The notes under the pieces: model-generated | What the model saw: only the letters and a program-made list of their open reading frames with translations | Database searches by the model: none | Told to the model about the DNA's origin: nothing | Made by a program: the position numbers and the translations under genes | Assembly (NCBI RefSeq): GCF_027587205.1 | Contig: NZ_JAPDOD010000012.1 | Location: 62,001 to 126,000 of the forward strand | Length of the DNA stretch: 64,000 nucleotides | Direction: 5' to 3' | Source: Solirubrobacter ginsenosidimutans | GTDB taxonomy: Bacteria; Actinomycetota; Thermoleophilia; Solirubrobacterales; Solirubrobacteraceae | Shown here: in pieces, positions 17,022 through 24,135 of the stretch | Numbering within the stretch: position 1 is the first letter of the stretch | How the letters are laid out: every line of letters starts with the position of its first letter

Positions 17022-17810
17022 CTAGTCCAGGTACGCGGTATCGCGGCCGAGCACTTCGGCCGCCGCCAGCGCGTCAAGCCTTCCCGTCAGGTACGCGCGC
17101 AACCACCCGAACGCCTCGGAACCAAGGGGGAGCCGGAGCGGCGGGTGCTCGGCCTCTACCGCGGCGATGATCGCCTGCGCGCCGCGGTAGGGGTCGTTGG
17201 GCTGCGTGCCGTGTGAGGCCTTGAACGCCGCGGTGGCAGGAGCGAGCAGCGGCGCGTAGGCCTCGTTCGGCACTGCGGCGAAGCGCAGCGAGCGGCCGCT
17301 GAAGTCGGTGCGAAATGGGCCGGGCTCGACGATCGTGACCTTGATGCCGAACTGGGCGACCTCGGCCGCGAGTGCCTCGGAGACCGCCTCGAGCGCCGCC
17401 TTCGGGCCGGCGTAGGCGGAACCCCCGGGCCCTGACGTCACGCCGACCACGGACGACATCTGCACGATGTGGCCGGCGTGTTGGGCGCGCATGATCGGCA
17501 GGACCGCGCGGGTGAGGGTGAGCGCGCCGAAGAGGTTCGTCTCGAAGGCCTCGCGGAGCTCGGCGTCTTTGAGTTCCTCGAGCGCGCCGAGCTGTCCGTA
17601 GCCGGCGTTGTTGACGAGCACGTCGATGCGCCCGTGGGTCTCCATCGCCGCGGCGACCGCGCCGGCGACCGACGACGGATCGGTGACGTCGAGCCGGACC
17701 CCTTCACCGTCGCGCGTGGTCGCCACGACCGCGTCGCCGTGGTCCTCGACGGCTCGCGCCAGCGCGGCGCCCAGCCCGGAGCTCGTTCCAGTGATCAGCC
17801 AGACCTTCAT
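17022..17810 (-). CDS. SDR-family oxidoreductase
   Basis: The 262-aa classical short-chain dehydrogenase: cofactor motif TGTSSGLGAALARA at residues 7-20, VLVNNAGYGQLG, active-site SSVVGVTSGPGGSAYAGPKAAL (Tyr replaced in spacing but YAGPK present) and EPGPFRTDF. The N-terminal Gly-motif plus an acidic residue near 37 suggest NAD(P)-dependent reduction or oxidation of a small carbonyl or alcohol. ATG 17810 is used because the fold begins there. It is divergent from a TetR gene with overlapping -10 elements, so is probably its regulatory target. Confidence 0.88.
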   Translation of the reverse strand: MKVWLITGTSSGLGAALARAVEDHGDAVVATTRDGEGVRLDVTDPSSVAGAVAAAMETHGRIDVLVNNAGYGQLGALEELKDAELREAFETNLFGALTLTRAVLPIMRAQHAGHIVQMSSVVGVTSGPGGSAYAGPKAALEAVSEALAAEVAQFGIKVTIVEPGPFRTDFSGRSLRFAAVPNEAYAPLLAPATAAFKASHGTQPNDPYRGAQAIIAAVEAEHPPLRLPLGSEAFGWLRAYLTGRLDALAAAEVLGRDTAYLD

Positions 17811-17829
17811 GGCGATCAATCTTACCCTG

Positions 17830-17837
17830 AGTATAAA
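17830..17837. promoter_or_regulatory. Overlapping divergent -10 elements (SDR / TetR)
   Basis: TATACT on the minus strand (17835-17830) and TATAAA on the plus strand (17832-17837) overlap within eight bases, between the SDR start (17810) and the TetR start (17848). A regulator bound here would control both genes. No good -35 was seen for either. Confidence 0.5.
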
Positions 17838-17847
17838 CTTCCTCTCG

Positions 17848-18423
17848 ATGTACGGATTGCGGGAGCGCAAGAAGGCGGCCACGCGGGCTGCGATCTCCGA
17901 CGTCGCGACGAGGCTGTTCGAGGCGCGGGGCTTCGAGGCGGTCACGGTCGCCGACATCGCGGCGGCGGCGGACGTGTCGAAGAAGACGGTCTTCAACTAC
18001 TTCCCGGCCAAGGAGGACCTCTTCTTCGACGCCGAGGACGCCGTCCGCGACGCCCTGGTCGCCGCCGCGCCCGGCTCCGTCCGGCCACTGCTGCTCGGCG
18101 GTCCGATGCTCGGCTCCACCGCGTGCACGTGGCGCGACTTCTCAGGAGACCTCTACGAAGGCATGCGCATCTGGTCCGCGACCGAGCACGCCTCCCCCGC
18201 CCTCACCGCCCGCCGGCTCGTCATCACCCAGTCGTGGGTCGAGCCGTTGTCCGCGGCGAGCGGGTCCGAGGCCTGGGCGGCGATGTTCGTCGGCATCGTG
18301 AACCTGCGCAACGCGACCTTCGCCACCGCCCTGCTCGAACACCGCGCCCCGCGCACGATCCAGCGCCGCCTCCGCACTGTCGTCGGAGGCGCCCTCGACG
18401 CCCTCGACCGCGCGTTCGCTTGA
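17848..18423 (+). CDS. TetR-family transcriptional regulator
   Basis: The 191-aa protein has an N-terminal TetR HTH: AISDVATRLFEARGFEAVTVADIAAAADVSKKTVFNYFPAKEDLF (residues about 15-60). A ligand-binding domain of all-helical composition follows. The ATG at 17848 lies about 10 bases after TATAAA. It is divergent from the SDR gene, with which it probably forms a regulator-target pair. The effector is unknown. Confidence 0.92.
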   Translation: MYGLRERKKAATRAAISDVATRLFEARGFEAVTVADIAAAADVSKKTVFNYFPAKEDLFFDAEDAVRDALVAAAPGSVRPLLLGGPMLGSTACTWRDFSGDLYEGMRIWSATEHASPALTARRLVITQSWVEPLSAASGSEAWAAMFVGIVNLRNATFATALLEHRAPRTIQRRLRTVVGGALDALDRAFA

Positions 18424-18450
18424 CTCTCCAGTGGGTGGAGACTTCACGAT
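18420..18450 (+). promoter_or_regulatory. MerR-type promoter with 19-bp spacer and dyad
   Basis: TTGACT (18420-18425) and CACGAT (18445-18450) are separated by 19 bp. The dyad CTCCA-GTGGG-TGGAG (18426-18440) lies within the spacer, which is the hallmark of MerR-regulated promoters (long spacer, operator between -35 and -10). The GTG at 18457 is 6 bases after the -10, so the mRNA is probably leaderless and autoregulated. Confidence 0.7.
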
Positions 18451-18456
18451 GTGGGT

Positions 18457-19359
18457 GTGACCGCCCTGCTGAGCATCGGAGAGCTTGCTTCGCGCACCGG
18501 ATTGCCGGTGCGGACGATCCGCTTCTACTCCGACTGCGGCGTCGTGCCGCCGGCCGACCGCACCGAAGCGGGCTACCGGCTCTACGGTCCGGACGCGCCG
18601 GCGCGGCTCGGGCTCGTGCGCACGCTGCGCGACCTCGGGCTCGACCTCGCGACGATCCGGCGGGTGCTCGAGCGCGAAGTCAGTCTGAAGGACGTCGCCG
18701 CCGCCCACGCGGCGGCGCTGGACGCGCAGATCCGCGTCCTGCGCGTCCAGAAGGCCGTGCTGCAGGCGGTCGCCCACCGTGGCAGCGACCAACAGGAGCT
18801 GGAGAAGATGCACCGCCTCGCCCAACTGTCCGACGCCGAGCGCAAGCGGATCGTCGCCGACTTCATCGATCAGACGTTCGCGGGGCTCGACATCGAGCCC
18901 TCGTTCGAGGCGCGGCTGCGCTCGGCCGCGCCCGAGCTCCCCGACGACCCTTCGCCGGAGCAGGTCGACGCGTGGATCGAGCTCGCCGAGCTCGTGCAGG
19001 ACGAGAGCTTCCGCGCCTCGATCCGGCGCATGTCCGAGCAGCACTCGGCGGCGCGGGAGGCGGCTGAGGAGCTGGGCGGTGACGTCCGGGCCGCCGCGAC
19101 GCTCGTCGCCGAGAAGGCGGGCGCGGCGCTGGCAGGCGGGCTGGCGCCGGACAGCGCCGAGGCCGCGGCGATCGTCGCCGAGATCCTCCCCGCGTTCGGC
19201 GAGGACGTCGACCGCGCACAGCTCGCCGACCGCGTCGCCGCCGCTACCGACGCGCGCGCAGAGCGTTACTGGCAGCTGCTGGCGATCATCAACGGCTGGC
19301 CGCCCGTGCCGACCACCGTTCCCGCGTGGGAGTGGTTCGTCGCCGCATTGCGCGCTTAG
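18457..19359 (+). CDS. MerR-family transcriptional regulator
   Basis: The 300-aa protein has a MerR HTH at the N-terminus (SIGELASRTGLPVRTIRFYSDCG, then TEAGYRLYG), a coiled-coil (about residues 75-115) and a long C-terminal helical domain (from about 130) probably for ligand sensing, larger than in metal-type MerR. No Cys metal site is visible. GTG 18457 is preferred over GTG 18451 from promoter geometry. No other target gene is adjacent downstream on this strand; it may control itself and distant genes. Confidence 0.9.
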   Translation: MTALLSIGELASRTGLPVRTIRFYSDCGVVPPADRTEAGYRLYGPDAPARLGLVRTLRDLGLDLATIRRVLEREVSLKDVAAAHAAALDAQIRVLRVQKAVLQAVAHRGSDQQELEKMHRLAQLSDAERKRIVADFIDQTFAGLDIEPSFEARLRSAAPELPDDPSPEQVDAWIELAELVQDESFRASIRRMSEQHSAAREAAEELGGDVRAAATLVAEKAGAALAGGLAPDSAEAAAIVAEILPAFGEDVDRAQLADRVAAATDARAERYWQLLAIINGWPPVPTTVPAWEWFVAALRA

Positions 19360-20423
19360 CGGACCTGCGGGAGCTTTTCCTGGTTGGGCGCGTTGCGCTG
19401 GTCGACCGGGCCGGCGGCCTGCTGGTTCCACTTGTCGACGGCGGCGCCGAAGGTGCCCGACGGCTTGTCGCTGATCTTCGGCGCCTTCGGCGTCAGGACG
19501 AAGTTCTCGTCCACCATGAAGCCCCACGCGCAACTGCTGTAGATCACGCCCTCGTCGGCGCCGCCCTTGCCGACCACGGCGGTCTCGAACGACCAGTCCG
19601 TGCTCGGCACCGAGGCGCTCGGGCGGTCCGTGTAGGTCGCGAAGCCGTCGGGCGCCGACGGGTTCCACTCGGTCGCGTTCGGGCCGGGCTGCGCGTCGGT
19701 CTGGTAGCCGGCGTATCCGCTCTGGCCCCCGGTGGAGCGGTCGACGGCGGTGTGATCGTCGGTCTGGCGTGCCTTGCTCTCCTTCTGCCAGTCCGCGTCG
19801 TCGTTGGTGCCGGTGTGGACGAGCCGGACAGTCTGCACGTACGCGATCGCGGTGGCGCGGACGATGTCGGCGTCGGGCGCGAAGTTGAACTGCATCTCGA
19901 GCGCGTAGGGGTTGCCGCTCTGCGGCGACCCGGCGAGGACGTTGAGCTTGCCGAAGACCGAGCCGGGCGCCTTGCCGAGCTTGGCCAGGATCGGGTCGTG
20001 GACGCGGCCGGCGAAGCTCGGGATCTGGCGCATCGCGCCCGCGTCGAGCTGGCGCAGCTGGTTCTTGTTGACCTGCGCGAGCTGGCGCTGGATGTCCTCG
20101 TCGTTGAGGCCGTTGAGCCACTCCGCCGCGTCACCCCAGTTGCCCTTGGCCTTGGCGGCGTTGAAGCCGGCGATCTTGCGCGCCCGGTCGTCGCCTTCGC
20201 GGGCGAGCGCGGCGGCCGCACGGGCGACGGCGGCGTTGCCGTGGCCGATCTGCATGCCGCGGACGACCTTCGCGCGCGAGAGCGCCGCGCCGCCGCCGCG
20301 CATGCCGCCGGCGCGACCCAGATTCCTCAGCGAGACGGTCTGCGGGCCGAGCGGCATCGACGCCGGCGAGGCCGGCGTGGCGACCAGCGGATCGGCCGGC
20401 TGCAGGCCCGCGCGCTCTTCCAC
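19356..20423 (-). CDS. Hypothetical protein resembling contractile-injection (eCIS)-associated proteins
   Basis: The 355-aa protein has no signal peptide. Residues 1-45 are disordered. A helical module (about 55-150) contains QIGHGNAAVARAAAALARE and GNWGDAAEWLNGLNDEDI. A beta-rich C-terminal half carries ALEMQFNF, YVQTVRLVHTG, DWSFETAVVG, VIYSSCAWGFMVDE and AAVDKWNQQ. The 'W..AAE.LNG....DI' segment and the C-terminal 'QtVR...ETA...Y.S..WGF...A..KWN' pattern recur, to my recollection, in proteins carrying the eCIS_core/DUF4157 domain; the core HExxH domain itself is absent here. GTG start with GAGAAGG seven bases upstream. It is 13 bases downstream of another hypothetical gene. Function is unknown. 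Confidence 0.7.
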   Translation of the reverse strand: MEERAGLQPADPLVATPASPASMPLGPQTVSLRNLGRAGGMRGGGAALSRAKVVRGMQIGHGNAAVARAAAALAREGDDRARKIAGFNAAKAKGNWGDAAEWLNGLNDEDIQRQLAQVNKNQLRQLDAGAMRQIPSFAGRVHDPILAKLGKAPGSVFGKLNVLAGSPQSGNPYALEMQFNFAPDADIVRATAIAYVQTVRLVHTGTNDDADWQKESKARQTDDHTAVDRSTGGQSGYAGYQTDAQPGPNATEWNPSAPDGFATYTDRPSASVPSTDWSFETAVVGKGGADEGVIYSSCAWGFMVDENFVLTPKAPKISDKPSGTFGAAVDKWNQQAAGPVDQRNAPNQEKLPQVR

Positions 20424-20436
20424 GCGCGAAACCTTC

Positions 20437-20877
20437 TCAGACGGCGTCGCCCGCGTCGAGCGGCCGGCCGAGGAACGCCTCGATCGCCACCCACGCGGCC
20501 TGATGCGCCAGCGGCCCGAGCCGCAGCGTCGCCCCGCCGTCGTCCTCCTCGCGCACCGTCGCGTACACGTTCACGCGCTCGAGCCGGGCCTTCTGCTGCG
20601 CCGCTCGCGCGCCGCCGCTCTCACCCTGATAGCGCGCGTCGATCCCGAACCGCCCGCCCTCCACCGGCCAGATGCTGAGCTGATCCGGAGCGAACGTCGG
20701 CCCGGTCTCGGCGGGCAGGGCCATGTACGGCACGAGATCCGCCCGCGCCGCCCGCTCGGGCAAGTTGCGCCGCGACGACCACGCCCGGTCATCAGGCTCC
20801 GTCTCGTCGCGCGGCGGGCGGGTGGGAACGATCTCCGCCGCCGGCGGCTTCTTCGGCTCTTCCTTGCGCCGGCGCAT
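20437..20877 (-). CDS. Hypothetical protein, first gene of a two-gene operon
   Basis: A 146-aa protein from ATG 20877; an in-frame ATG at 20946 would add 23 residues. It opens with a highly charged MRRRKEEPKKPP tail and a disordered Pro/Glu-rich region to about residue 40. A compact alpha/beta domain follows, with FAPDQLSIWPVEGGRFGIDARYQG and ending in ATLRLGPLAHQAAWVAIEAFLGRPL. I do not recognise the family. The close spacing to the following 355-aa gene suggests they act together, for example as partner and cargo, but nothing in the sequence proves it. Confidence 0.6.
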   Translation of the reverse strand: MRRRKEEPKKPPAAEIVPTRPPRDETEPDDRAWSSRRNLPERAARADLVPYMALPAETGPTFAPDQLSIWPVEGGRFGIDARYQGESGGARAAQQKARLERVNVYATVREEDDGGATLRLGPLAHQAAWVAIEAFLGRPLDAGDAV

Positions 20878-20947
20878 CTCCCCCTCATGATGGCGCGAGC
20901 CTCCTTCATCGCGGCTCAAACATCCGTCTCCGATCCTCAACCCCACC

Positions 20948-21053
20948 TAAGGGGCCAGGCCCCTTATCTCACCTTTAGGTTGCGTTGCGGCCGGGAAACG
21001 ACGTCGCACGGCCAAACGCGACCTAAAGCCAACCTAAGGGGTCTGACCCCTTA
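20948..21053. repeat. Compound palindromic element (two 19-bp palindromes flanking a hairpin)
   Basis: Two perfect odd palindromes (9-bp arms, one central base) lie at 20948-20966 and 21035-21053, centres 87 bp apart. They are built on TAAGGGGYC and its complement. Between them is a long hairpin, 20973-21028, with a 14-bp outer stem (one G-T pair) starting CTTTAGGT/ACCTAAAG and a further 5-bp inner stem. The element fills the gap between the hypothetical operon and the MocR gene. It belongs with the elements at 43.6 and 58.3 kb. Confidence 0.8.
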
Positions 21054-21054
21054 T

Positions 21055-22413
21055 CTAGGGTTTAAGGAGCGGGCGGAGGCGTTCGACCGCGGTCGCCAGG
21101 CGGTCTGGCGGCTCGGAGGCGTAGGTGAGGCGGAGGAAGGGGCCTGGGGGCTCGCCTGCGAAGAAGGGGCGGCCGGGGGAGACGATCACGCCTGCCGCCG
21201 CGGCGCGCTGGGCGACGTCGCGGTCGTCGATGCCCGGCTCGAGGGCGACCCAGAGGTTCATGCCGCCTTGTGGGAGCCGGACGGGCTGGCCCCAGGCGGT
21301 GGCGAGGGCGTCGCGGCGCTCGCGCAGGACGCGGCGCAGGCGTCGTAGGTGGGCGCGCCAGGCGGGTGTGCCGACGAGCTCGAGGGCGGCCTCCTGCATC
21401 GGGCCCGGGACGTAGAGATCTTCGACGATGCGGGCGGCACGCAGGCGGGCGAGCGCCGGCCCGCGGGCGATCACCGCGCTGATCCGCAGGCCCGGCGCCG
21501 CGGGCTTCGTCAAGGAGCGCACGTGCACGACGTGGCCGTCGGGGTCCTCGCCGAACAGCGGCGGCGGGGCGGTGGCGATCGCGAGCTCGCGGAACGCGTC
21601 GTCCTCGATCAGGAAGGCTCCGGCGGCGCGCACGACCTCGAGCACCGCGGCGCGGCGCGCGTTATCCAGTGTCGCCCCGTGCGGGTTGGCGAAGACCGGC
21701 TGCAGGTAGACGAGGCGTGCGCCTGAGCGTTCGAGCGCGTCGGCCAGCAGATCCGGGCGGATGCCGCGCTCGTCGGCCGGCACGGGGACCGGAACGAGCC
21801 CCTGCGCGCGGGCCGCCGCCAGCGCGCCGAGGTAGGTCGGCGCCTCGACGACCACCGGCGCGCCCGGCGCCGCGAGGCCCCGCAGGCACGCCGCGAGTCC
21901 CGCCTGACCGCCCGGGCAGATGAGCACCTCGCCCGGCGCCGCGCCCACCTCCGCGGCGAAGTACGCCCGCAGCGGCGCGATGCCCTCGGGCGGCACGCGG
22001 TCCCACGCCCCCGGCCGCCGGGCCGCCCGCGCGAGCGCGGCCCCCAGCGCCGCCGTCGGCTGCAGGTCCGCGGGCAGGTAGCCGGACGAGAGCACGAACG
22101 CATCTTCCGCCGGCGGGCGGAGCAGCGTCTCGAGCGCGTCCGCGTCGATCGCCCGCGCGCCCAGCGCAACCGTCTGCCATGAGGTGTCGGCCGCCGCGGG
22201 CGCGACGCGCGGGGCGACGAACGTCCCCCGCCCGGGTCGCGCCTCGACCACGCCGCGCGCGACGAGCGCCGCGATCGCCCGCTGCACCGTCGCCGGCCCC
22301 GCCTGATGGCGCGCCATCAGTTCACGCACGGACGACAGGCGGTCCCCCGGTGAGCCGGCCGCGACCTCCGCCTCCAAGGCAGTGACGATCAGTGCTGTGT
22401 TACTTTGAATCAT
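21055..22413 (-). CDS. MocR-type regulator (GntR HTH fused to PLP aminotransferase fold)
   Basis: The 452-aa protein has an N-terminal GntR winged helix (ELMARHQAGPATVQRAIAALVARGVVEARPGRGTFVAP, residues about 30-68). A class I/II aminotransferase domain follows with GGQAGLAACLRGL, FANPHGATLD and the PLP-lysine segment RSLTKPAAPGLRIS. MocR proteins are transcription factors that use the aminotransferase fold as a PLP/amino acid sensor. ATG 22413 begins just before the HTH. It is divergent from an EamA transporter whose ATG overlaps it by two bases; the transporter is the obvious target. Confidence 0.92.
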   Translation of the reverse strand: MIQSNTALIVTALEAEVAAGSPGDRLSSVRELMARHQAGPATVQRAIAALVARGVVEARPGRGTFVAPRVAPAAADTSWQTVALGARAIDADALETLLRPPAEDAFVLSSGYLPADLQPTAALGAALARAARRPGAWDRVPPEGIAPLRAYFAAEVGAAPGEVLICPGGQAGLAACLRGLAAPGAPVVVEAPTYLGALAAARAQGLVPVPVPADERGIRPDLLADALERSGARLVYLQPVFANPHGATLDNARRAAVLEVVRAAGAFLIEDDAFRELAIATAPPPLFGEDPDGHVVHVRSLTKPAAPGLRISAVIARGPALARLRAARIVEDLYVPGPMQEAALELVGTPAWRAHLRRLRRVLRERRDALATAWGQPVRLPQGGMNLWVALEPGIDDRDVAQRAAAAGVIVSPGRPFFAGEPPGPFLRLTYASEPPDRLATAVERLRPLLKP

Positions 22414-22429
22414 GAGTTCTGCGAGTAAC
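22399..22429. promoter_or_regulatory. Dyad over the overlapping divergent start codons
   Basis: GTTACT (22399-22404) and AGTAAC (22424-22429) form an inverted repeat centred on 22414, exactly where the minus-strand ATG (22413-22411) and plus-strand ATG (22412-22414) overlap. TACTTT at 22401 could be the -10 for the plus-strand gene. A likely MocR operator. Confidence 0.5.
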
Positions 22430-23638
22430 GCTACTGCCGCCCGACCGGTAACGCAAGCCGCCGTGGCGTGGGGCTTCGTGGGCGTGCTCGCGTTCTCGTT
22501 CTCGCTCCCCGCCACCCGGCTGGCCGTCGAGGACCTCGATCCGACGTTCGTCGGCCTCGGCCGTGCGCTCGTCGCCGCCGTGCTCGCCGCGATCCTGCTC
22601 ACGGTCCGCCGCGAGCCGTTCCCCGCCCGCAAGGACCTCAAGCGGTTCGCGCTCGTCGGGATCGGCGTCGTCATCGGCTTCCCGATCTTCACCTCGCTCG
22701 CGCTGCACCACCTCTCCTCGGCGCACTCGAGCGTGATCGTCGGCCTGCTGCCCGCGGCGACCGCGATCGCCGCCGTGGCCCGCGCCGGCGAGCGCCCGCC
22801 GGCCCGCTTCTGGGGAGCGGCGGCCGCCGGACTGATTGCCGTGCTCGCCTTCGCCGCGACCCAGGGCGTGAGCGGGATCGAAGGCGCCGATCTGCTCGTG
22901 CTGGCCGCGGTCGCGTTCGCCGCGCTCGGGTACGCCGAAGGCGGCGCGCTCAGCCGAACGTACGGCGGCTGGCAGGTGATCTGCTGGGCGCTCGTCCTGA
23001 GCGCGCCGTTCATCGCGATCCCGGTGACCGTAGCGGCGAGCCACGGCGTCCACGCGGGGATGAACGCGTGGCTCGGGTTCGCCTACGTGTCGGTGATCTC
23101 GATGTTCCTCGGCTTCTTCGCCTGGTACCGCGGGCTCGCACTCGGCGGCGTGGCGAAGATCGGCCAGATCCAGCTCGCGCAGCCGGTGCTGACGCTGCTG
23201 TGGGCGGCGCTGATCCTCGGCGAGCAGGTCACGGCCGCGATGATCGTCGCGGCGCTCGCGGTGCTCGCCTGCGTGCTGGCGACGCAACGGACCCGCGCGA
23301 GCGAGAGCGCGGCGGCGCGCGGTGGGGCTGCGGGTGCGCACGACGGCACAGCGGCGCGCGCTGACGGCGCGGGTGCGCACGACGGCGCGGCGGCGCGCAG
23401 TGAGGGCGGGGGTACGCGCGGCGATCGCGCGGGGGTGCGCGACGGCGCGGCGGGGGGCGGTTCAGCCGACAACGAACGCGGGCGGCGGCGTGCCGGTGAC
23501 GGTGACGTCGACCTCACGCAAGGCGCTGTGCTCCCAGCCCGTCCGGAGCATGCCGAAGATGACGACGTCGTGCACCGCGTCGCCGTGCCGGTGCCACGCG
23601 CGCAGCACCCCCTCGCGCCGGAAGCCGATCCGCTCTAG
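22412..23638 (+). CDS. EamA/DMT-family transporter with low-complexity C-terminal tail
   Basis: Residues 1-297 form a ten-TM drug/metabolite transporter of two EamA repeats (AAVAWGFVGVLAFSFSLP at TM1; second half ends LWAALILGEQVTAAMIVAALAVLA). From about residue 300 the protein becomes an Ala/Gly/Arg/Asp tail made of 13-residue repeats. It then runs on for 177 bases antisense to the convergent GNAT gene before meeting a stop. The tail may not be functional. It probably exports an amino acid or metabolite under MocR control. The start codon overlaps that of the MocR gene. Confidence 0.85.
   Translation: MSSASNATAARPVTQAAVAWGFVGVLAFSFSLPATRLAVEDLDPTFVGLGRALVAAVLAAILLTVRREPFPARKDLKRFALVGIGVVIGFPIFTSLALHHLSSAHSSVIVGLLPAATAIAAVARAGERPPARFWGAAAAGLIAVLAFAATQGVSGIEGADLLVLAAVAFAALGYAEGGALSRTYGGWQVICWALVLSAPFIAIPVTVAASHGVHAGMNAWLGFAYVSVISMFLGFFAWYRGLALGGVAKIGQIQLAQPVLTLLWAALILGEQVTAAMIVAALAVLACVLATQRTRASESAAARGGAAGAHDGTAARADGAGAHDGAAARSEGGGTRGDRAGVRDGAAGGGSADNERGRRRAGDGDVDLTQGAVLPARPEHAEDDDVVHRVAVPVPRAQHPLAPEADPL
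23312..23460 (+). repeat. 39-bp tandem repeats encoding 13-residue units
   Basis: Units begin with GCGGCGCGC (Ala-Ala-Arg) at 23312, 23351 and 23390, with a degenerate fourth from 23429. The spacing is exactly 39 bp, so each adds 13 residues to the EamA C-terminal tail (patterns such as AARADGAGAHDGA). This is minisatellite-type expansion within a coding sequence. Confidence 0.75.
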
Positions 23639-24106
23639 CGCCCGCTGCGAGCGTCCGTTGCGCGTGTTCGCCCACGCGGTGAGGCGGTCATAGCCGAGGC
23701 GCTCGAACGCCAGCGCGGTGATCATCGCCTTGGCCTCGAAGTTCACCCCCGCCCCCCACCAGCGCTGTCCGAGCCAGGAGCCGACGGTCGCCCGCCGGTC
23801 ACGCCGCGCGACCTCGCTCAAGCCGGTCACCCCGACCGGCCCGGCCACAGGGTCGACGATCAGGAAGTCGAGCAGATCACCCGCCACGCGCCGCGCCGGC
23901 AGCGAGCCGATGTACGCCGAAGGCTGCTCGATGCTCGTGTACGGCCCCCATGAGAAGAAGCGGGTCACGGCGGGGTCGGCGGCGAGCTCGAAGAGCTGCG
24001 CGGCGTCACCCGGCACCGCATAGCGCAGCGAGAGCCGCGGGCCGCGGACGACCAGCGGGTCGGACTCGTACGGCGGCGGTGCCGAGGCGAGCGAGGCGGA
24101 CGTCAC
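23462..24106 (-). CDS. GNAT-family N-acetyltransferase (RimJ/RimL-like)
   Basis: A 214-aa protein with GPRLSLRYAVPGDAAQLFELA at the start of the domain, then the acetyl-CoA loop region RDRRATVGSWLGQRWWGAGVNFEAK and RLTAWANTRNGRSQRALERIGF, the signature of ribosomal-protein-type (RimJ/L) N-acetyltransferases. The start is GTG at 24106. Its 3' end is overlapped antisense by the EamA tail. The substrate is unknown. Confidence 0.88.
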   Translation of the reverse strand: MTSASLASAPPPYESDPLVVRGPRLSLRYAVPGDAAQLFELAADPAVTRFFSWGPYTSIEQPSAYIGSLPARRVAGDLLDFLIVDPVAGPVGVTGLSEVARRDRRATVGSWLGQRWWGAGVNFEAKAMITALAFERLGYDRLTAWANTRNGRSQRALERIGFRREGVLRAWHRHGDAVHDVVIFGMLRTGWEHSALREVDVTVTGTPPPAFVVG

Positions 24107-24135
24107 GGCGAGGATGCTAGTTGTCGCGTCTCCCC

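Noticed and set aside
17469..19067. A 532-codon open frame across SDR, TetR and MerR genes
   Set aside because: It crosses three clear genes in the wrong frame or strand and becomes low-complexity Arg/Ala/Pro.
23312..23460. Possible CRISPR-like direct repeats
   Set aside because: The 39-bp units are contiguous without spacers and encode in-frame 13-residue repeats, so they are a minisatellite.
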